A stretch of 64,000 bases of DNA from NCBI GenBank assembly GCA_963693365.1, contig CAVNZM010000005.1, positions 744,001 through 808,000 of the forward strand, in the 5' to 3' direction. Positions 11,936 through 64,000 of this stretch are shown in pieces; the first letter of the stretch is position 1, and every line of letters begins with the position of its first letter. The stretch comes from Amoebidium appalachense. Taxonomy: Eukaryota; Ichthyosporea. Both the position numbers and the translations under genes were made by a program. A model generated the notes under the pieces. That model saw only the letters and a program-made list of their open reading frames with translations. It was not told the origin of the DNA and searched no databases.

Positions 11936-12309
11936 AGGGCCCAACCACATCGGCCGAGTCAACTTGCTTCGAGCAGTATTATTCTGAAAAAGCAGAATTA
12001 TTCTGCTAACAGCAGAATTATTCTGCAAACAGCAGAATCAACCTGCTAAAAGCAGAATCATTGTCTGAATCAATCTGCTAAAAATGGAAATATTCTGCAA
12101 AAAACAGAAGTATTCTGCTATAAGCAAAATTTATTTGCTGTCGAAGCAGAATAATTCTGCTTTTTGCGGAATGATTCTGCTTTTGCGGAATAATTCTGCT
12201 AAAACTGCTAAAGACGGAGTGATTCTGCTTTAAATTTGCGGAATCGTTCTGCCTTTTGCAGAAAAATTCTGCGTTTTGCAAGGTGACTCTGCCGATGTGG
12301 TTGGGCCCT
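11936..12309. mobile_element. Foldback/MITE-like element with 32-bp terminal inverted repeats
   Basis: The 32-bp ends (11936-11967 and 12278-12309) are inverted copies matching at 30 of 32 positions; the core is GGGCCCAACCACATCGG. The 310-bp interior is an array of short palindromic units of the type GCAGAAT-N-ATTCTGC, so the whole element can fold on itself. There is no coding capacity and no clear target-site duplication at the flanks. Confidence 0.75.
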
Positions 12310-12324
12310 TCCGGGGGTGGGTAG

Positions 12325-12545
12325 GTGGGTGATGGTGGTGGTGGTGGTGGTGGCAGCGGCGGCGGCGGCGGCGGCGGCGGCGGTGGTGGTGTGTGTGTGT
12401 GTGTTTGGGGGGGGGGGGGGGGGGGGGGGGGGGGAGCCTCGGGGGGGGGGGGGGGGGGGGACCGTTGGGGGGCCGAGGTACCCGGGGGGGGGGGGGGGGG
12501 ATCGCTATGGGGTGGGGGGGGGGAGGGGGGAGAGGCACCCCAAAC
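12325..12545. repeat. GGT/GGC triplets, GT and G tracts
   Basis: (GGT)n, then (GGC)n at about 12354-12381, (GT)n, and several G tracts at 12407-12535. Possible G-quadruplex-forming DNA. Confidence 0.95.
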
Positions 12546-12749
12546 TTTGAGGAGGGATAGCCGAGCTCCCCCCCCTCCCCCCTTCTTCAAAGTTTCTCAC
12601 CTGGCTCCTCCAGTTTCAATATAAACGAACTTGCCCCATGTTCGGGAGAGAGCCAAGAGGTCATAAGGTCCCTGGGCTCTAGCTAGCCTCAGTGAGGTCT
12701 CCTTGTCTCGCCCGAATCTTGAATGGGTCGACAAGGGATGGGGAAGTGG

Positions 12750-13065
12750 GGGGGACGGGGGGGGGGAGGGGGGGGGGGGGGGGGGGGGGAGGGGGGATGG
12801 GGGATGGGGATACTGTTACAGACACAGTACTACATGCAGAGGTGGCAAGTGCAATTGCGCGGCCTGCCAGTGACATCCTGTTGCTGTACAGTACACAGGC
12901 CAGGGGCGCACGCTGTCAGTCACACACCGACACACACACACACACGCACACACACACACACGCACATGCACACACATGCACACACACACACACACGTGTA
13001 CACACACACACACACCCACTCACGCGCACACACACGCACAAACACTGGCCCAAGTACACACACAA

Positions 13066-13103
<38 letters not shown>

Positions 13104-13210
13104 ACGCACACGCACATGCACACGCACATGCACACGCACACGCACACACAACGTAACACAAAATCCACACACAGACACCTTGCACACGCACAAACGCAAT
13201 TTTTTTTTTA
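12750..13210. repeat. G tract and CA/CACG microsatellites
   Basis: G-rich run at 12757-12800, then interrupted (CA)n and CACGCA repeats at 12921-13190, ending in a T tract. Confidence 0.95.
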
Positions 13211-13519
13211 AGTGCATACCAGATACGCTTGCAACACCTGTCGGAATCTCTTCAAAACAACACAACACTCGCACTCTCCCGACCAGATCTAGCTACATAG
13301 ACCATCTGCTGACTTGTCGGCACAGTGCTCACTGAGTGCAAGCACACATGTCCATACAATGATTTTCTGGGTTTTTTATGGGCGGTCATGGAAAGCGAAC
13401 CTTTTAGCTTGTTCAACTGGCAGTGCAGCATGGAAACTCAGTATTCATAAGAAAAGCCAGCCATCTGCCAGATGTTTTTGTTAATTGTGTGCACTGGCTA
13501 TTGGAGCTTGGGAGAGAAA

Positions 13520-13520
<1 letters not shown>

Positions 13521-13552
<32 letters not shown>

Positions 13553-13991
13553 TGTCCCGGGCCGGCCCCAAGCTAGCACTACTTATATTTAATGGATCAT
13601 CAGTGACGCCGGCCCGGCCCTCTTCCCCCCTCCCACACCCCCTCCCCCACGCCCCCCCCCCCCCCCCCCCCCCCCCCCCTTCCCCCTACCCCGAGCGAGT
13701 CTTCCCCCCTCCCCCCCCCCCCCCCCCCCCGACCCCGCCCACCCGGAGTCGTGCACACGTATGTTGATAAGTTATACTAAAGTTGGGTCAAGTGGCAATC
13801 CCACATTTTTGTTTCTTTTATAAACGTAATGAATGAGCATGGCAACATGCCAAGACTCCATTGTCCGAGTCGAAGCCGTCCGACGCAGTGATCCCGGCCG
13901 GCCCTTGGGCCGTCGATCTAACAAGAGCGGGGTGCTCAAGCAACATCTGCAGAGGTGCACGTGAGGGGAGAGGGGTGGCGTGTGTGTGCGT

Positions 13992-14022
<31 letters not shown>

Positions 14023-14110
14023 GGGGGGGGGGGGAGGGGGGGAGGGGAGGGGGGAGGGGGGAGAGGGGAGTGGGGAGGGGGAGAGGGGATGGAGGAAGGG
14101 GAGGAGAGGA
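13521..14110. repeat. Poly-C tracts, then a GT/G tract block
   Basis: C tracts at 13521-13550, 13652-13678 and 13708-13730. (GT)n and a pure G run sit at 13980-14034, followed by a G/A-rich stretch to about 14105. The 170 bp at 13785-13975 are ordinary DNA with no recognised gene. Confidence 0.9.
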
Positions 14111-14600
14111 CAGGCAACGGAAACATAGCCTCCTTGGAGTGCCAGGGTGTAAAAGTATTGGAGGTCGTCTCGCCGGCGCAGCTCTCCCACGGGGGGTGCG
14201 CCATGTGGCTTGTGCCACTGGCTTATAAGTACGTTAGGTATGATATATTAAGCTGTGGCTACATACATGGTATGTTAGAGAGGCCTCAGGGAGACAGCAT
14301 TCGAAGTGGCCATTTTTGAAATCATGCTATGTCCCTGTGTAGATATATACCAAAATGTACCTCAGTTGTAACCAACTTCAAGATATGGGAATTCACACCC
14401 TGGTCTGCTCGCAGAATCTGGGTACAGATATATTCACATACCTCAGTAGCCAATTAGATGATTGCTCAACTCTGGATGTCCCCCTAGGTGCATTCCATGC
14501 AATATTTCTAAAATACCAATAGCAAAGATGCCAACTTTTACTTCGATCTCTTAGCTGTCATGAACGTCAACTTTTTTCCCCGATTCTTCACCATGGCAGG

Positions 14601-14610
14601 TATATAAAGG
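14601..14610 (+). promoter_or_regulatory. TATA-like TATATAAAGG
   Basis: A good TATA match, but no TCAGTCAGTC initiator follows. A frame open over 14752-15411 lies downstream but has no ATG for more than 150 codons, so I do not call it a gene. Confidence 0.25.
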
Positions 14611-15444
14611 CTTTCGTTTTTTCTTTTTGTGGTGGGAAAGGGTCCCACTCAGGGGAACGTGACACTGTGTGTGTGTAGTGCGGCCTTGTCTATTCCTACT
14701 GCTGTGAGAGTGTGGGGACATCTCCCTTCCGCGGAGTTTCTCGCTTGAGGAGTGGTTTCTTCGACATCTGGTGGCCCACTGCAACTTACGGTGACTTCTA
14801 CACGCTATCTACGCTTCTACGCGAGCTATTGGCGGTGGGCTGCTGCAACTTCTTCAACTGCTTCTGCGCTGCGTGAGTGGAGGGGTAGCTATAGCTACTG
14901 GGTCGTCGAGGAGCTTTCCTTGTGGCTGCCGTGTTTTCAGCCTTCCGCAGTAGGCAATGACTGGGTTTGCTTGCATGCATTATGTAGTTGTGTTTTCCTG
15001 TGTGTCCTGCCACAACTAGGCCACCTTATCAAAGAGTTAGAGACAGCTTCTGCGGGTTTTCTAGGGGACGGGCCCGTGGGGATTGTTTTCTCTCTCGGAT
15101 TTTGTCTGCATTGCTCTTTAAAGGGCTGGCTTGCTTGCTGTGCCCCGGTAGGTTTTGAGGGGGGCCTGTTGGGGGGCAGCAGTAATGATGTCTTCTTGCG
15201 GAGTGTGGCCTGGTCATCATCGCTGCATATGACTAGTTGGAGCAAACTCGTTTCACGCATACACGTGCACTTGTACCTTTGCCCGCTGATGTCCTTTGGT
15301 CACTTGTTGTTTTATTTTTTATTTCATCGCTGTGGCTCTTTCGAAGTCGGTTATTTTGGTGGTCATGTAGCCTGTGGCTGCACGTTGCCTTCATATCCAC
15401 TGGACCACTGATCAATACATCCCAGTTGAAGAGAAAAAAAATGC

Positions 15445-15786
15445 CAACTTGCAAATGGGCATGTGCATGTGAAAGGCCGCTTTGTCGTCGAAAATGATAG
15501 AGCTACAAAATTAAAATGTCGTGTTTTTTTTTCAAACCTATACGCAAGCTGACATAGAATATACTATTTAGCATTTTTTTGGTTATCGACGACAAAGCGC
15601 TCTTTATAAATGATTGTTTTACTACAATAGTTCAATTGGAGCGTGCCCTTGCAAGTGAAAATCCTGCCACCTACTGAGTTGGCTCCTTATTTTTCCTTAC
15701 ACATTCAGCGAACACTGGACTCTATCGAACCGTCGAGGCGCCGCGACAGAAAGCATGCACGCGGTCGCGAGAGTGTAAGGAAAAAT
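15445..15786. repeat. Imperfect palindromic block with two perfect 14-bp inverted pairs
   Basis: CGCTTTGTCGTCGA (15478-15491) is the exact inverse of 15586-15599. Further out, ACTTGCAA..GGGCA near 15447 is mirrored near 15640-15655. A second pair, ATTTTTCCTTACAC at 15689-15702, is mirrored at 15773-15786. This may be the residue of a foldback or DNA transposon; no transposase is seen. Confidence 0.5.
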
Positions 15787-16754
15787 CGCCCGCCTGCAGC
15801 GAACGTAAAGTTCATCGCAGCGCGTGCACACCGTCAGTACGTGTGAGGTGAAAATCCTTTTTTTGTTGAAAATCAGAATGAACCCCCACACACTGGTGCA
15901 CAAGCAAGAGGGTCATGCTCGGTGAGTCTATACAACCTGTACGTGCCAGGTCGCCAGGTAGAGAGCAATTATTTTTAACAATCGTACCTTGCGTGCTGTT
16001 CTGATAATCAGCTGTAAACAAACAGTAATTACAACTTCAAAGTGGTCTGCTACTTTACGAGTTCTGAAGCGCGGCCGGGTCTGGCAACTCCCGGTAGAAA
16101 TAACGGTATGCAGGGGAGAATTATGGAAGCCAATCAAAGGCGATGTCCTCTTGAGAAAGATTTCGGCCGCCAACTCAAATGGGTTTTAAATAAGGTCATT
16201 TACCTCATTTACAAAACCATTAAAAACTGCTAGGTTTTTGATAATTTTAAACAAAAATTAAAAGGAGATACACTTAGTTTATAACTTTTTGTCATGCATA
16301 TGCAGTAAGCATTCCAGACAGTTTCTCGTACCCTGGCCGCCCAGCCCGCGACGGATTGTCGTATGCTTGTTGTTTGTGTGTCTGTACTGTAGGTAAAGCA
16401 GTTTTTAGGCGCTCAACGGCAATAGTTTCTAGGCTCTCTTAACCCCCCTCTTTTTTCAGGCTGTTGACACTACCGGTTGTGCTTCGAAGGTTTTCGTATC
16501 TTTCTAAGGCCTTAAGCCCACGCCGCTTGGTGCTAGTGTAGGCTTAAGGGATCTGCTGCCGCCCAAGAAAAGAAGATCAGCCGAGCATCTAATGTGTAGT
16601 TTAGCACCAACGAGACACGCTGCATAGCCAGCCTCCCACTCTCGCCTTGTGTTCCTTGCGTGTGCAAGCGCGCGCTTCAAACGCGAGCATGCACCTAAAA
16701 CCCCTCTACCTGCAGTTCTAAGCTTTCTCTGGTGCGCACACACCCAACAGCAGA
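15787..16754 (+). promoter_or_regulatory. Upstream region of the giant EGF gene
   Basis: No strong TATA is visible. GCCAATC occurs at 16129-16135. GTAAAGC (16392) and TTTTTTCAG (ending 16460) could bound a short 5'-UTR intron. A 9-bp inverted repeat, CCTTAAGCC/GGCTTAAGG, flanks about 24 bp near 16510-16550. No other coding signal. Confidence 0.3.
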
Positions 16755-63958
<47,204 letters not shown>

Positions 63959-64000
63959 GTGAGTGGTGGCATCTTCTCTTCCGTATATGCTCAGTCACAT

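Noticed and set aside
11936-12309. Chromosomal attL/attR or integron-type site
   Set aside because: The long inverted termini and internal palindromes fit a foldback element better, and no integrase is nearby.
14752-15411. 219-codon plus-strand frame after a TATA-like site
   Set aside because: No ATG for over 150 codons, a Cys/Trp/Leu-rich composition without domain logic, and no initiator. More likely chance.

Overview
This is nuclear DNA from an intron-rich eukaryote. It carries one complete secreted-protein gene on the minus strand (about 1.5-3.8 kb), a 12 kb intergenic block, and the first 47 kb of a giant plus-strand gene built almost entirely of calcium-binding EGF (cbEGF) modules. The giant gene runs off the right edge. 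GT-AG introns of about 0.15-1.6 kb, TATA plus initiator core promoters, cbEGF, VWC and PAN-like modules and a hevein-type chitin-binding module suggest a holozoan. A choanoflagellate-like or other unicellular relative of animals is my best guess; an invertebrate is possible. The species cannot be named from the sequence. Homopolymer C/G, (CA)n/(GT)n, (GA)n and CACG-type arrays take up a very large share of the non-coding DNA.

Layout. 1-1290: G, GT and GA simple repeats. 1512-3761 (minus): a two-exon gene for a secreted protein with an EGF domain, a VWC domain and a complete selenium-binding-protein (SBP56/SELENBP1-type) propeller; its TATA box and initiator lie at 3915-3953. 3955-16390: intergenic, with no recognised gene. 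This block holds a 118-bp tandem duplication, overlapping opposite-strand open frames at 7.9-9.0 kb, a TATA/initiator-led unit with three hairpins at 9.65-10.1 kb, a foldback element with 32-bp terminal inverted repeats (11936-12309), long microsatellites and a palindromic block at 15.45-15.79 kb. 16755-63958 (plus): 76 exons of the giant gene, about 13.07 kb of coding sequence and about 4,357 codons so far. They encode a signal peptide, an unrecognised N-terminal domain, about 96 EGF-like domains, one chitin-binding type 1 module (exon 16) and one PAN/apple-like module (exon 33).

From exon 3 on, every exon is a multiple of three and both its introns are phase 1, so any exon can be duplicated, lost or skipped without breaking the frame. 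Exons mostly hold one EGF in the first two thirds of the gene and two in the last third. The introns show a pattern I do not recognise from elsewhere: (CA)n arrays often run straight into the 3' splice site, (GT)n arrays often start at the 5' splice site, and pure C tracts often lie just after the donor. Introns also hold a dispersed repeat family, a minisatellite made of copies of a 5' splice site, and decayed exon starts. Two exons 22 kb apart share 142 identical bases that continue into the intron. The two genes probably encode extracellular or cell-coat proteins; nothing in the sequence shows that they work together.
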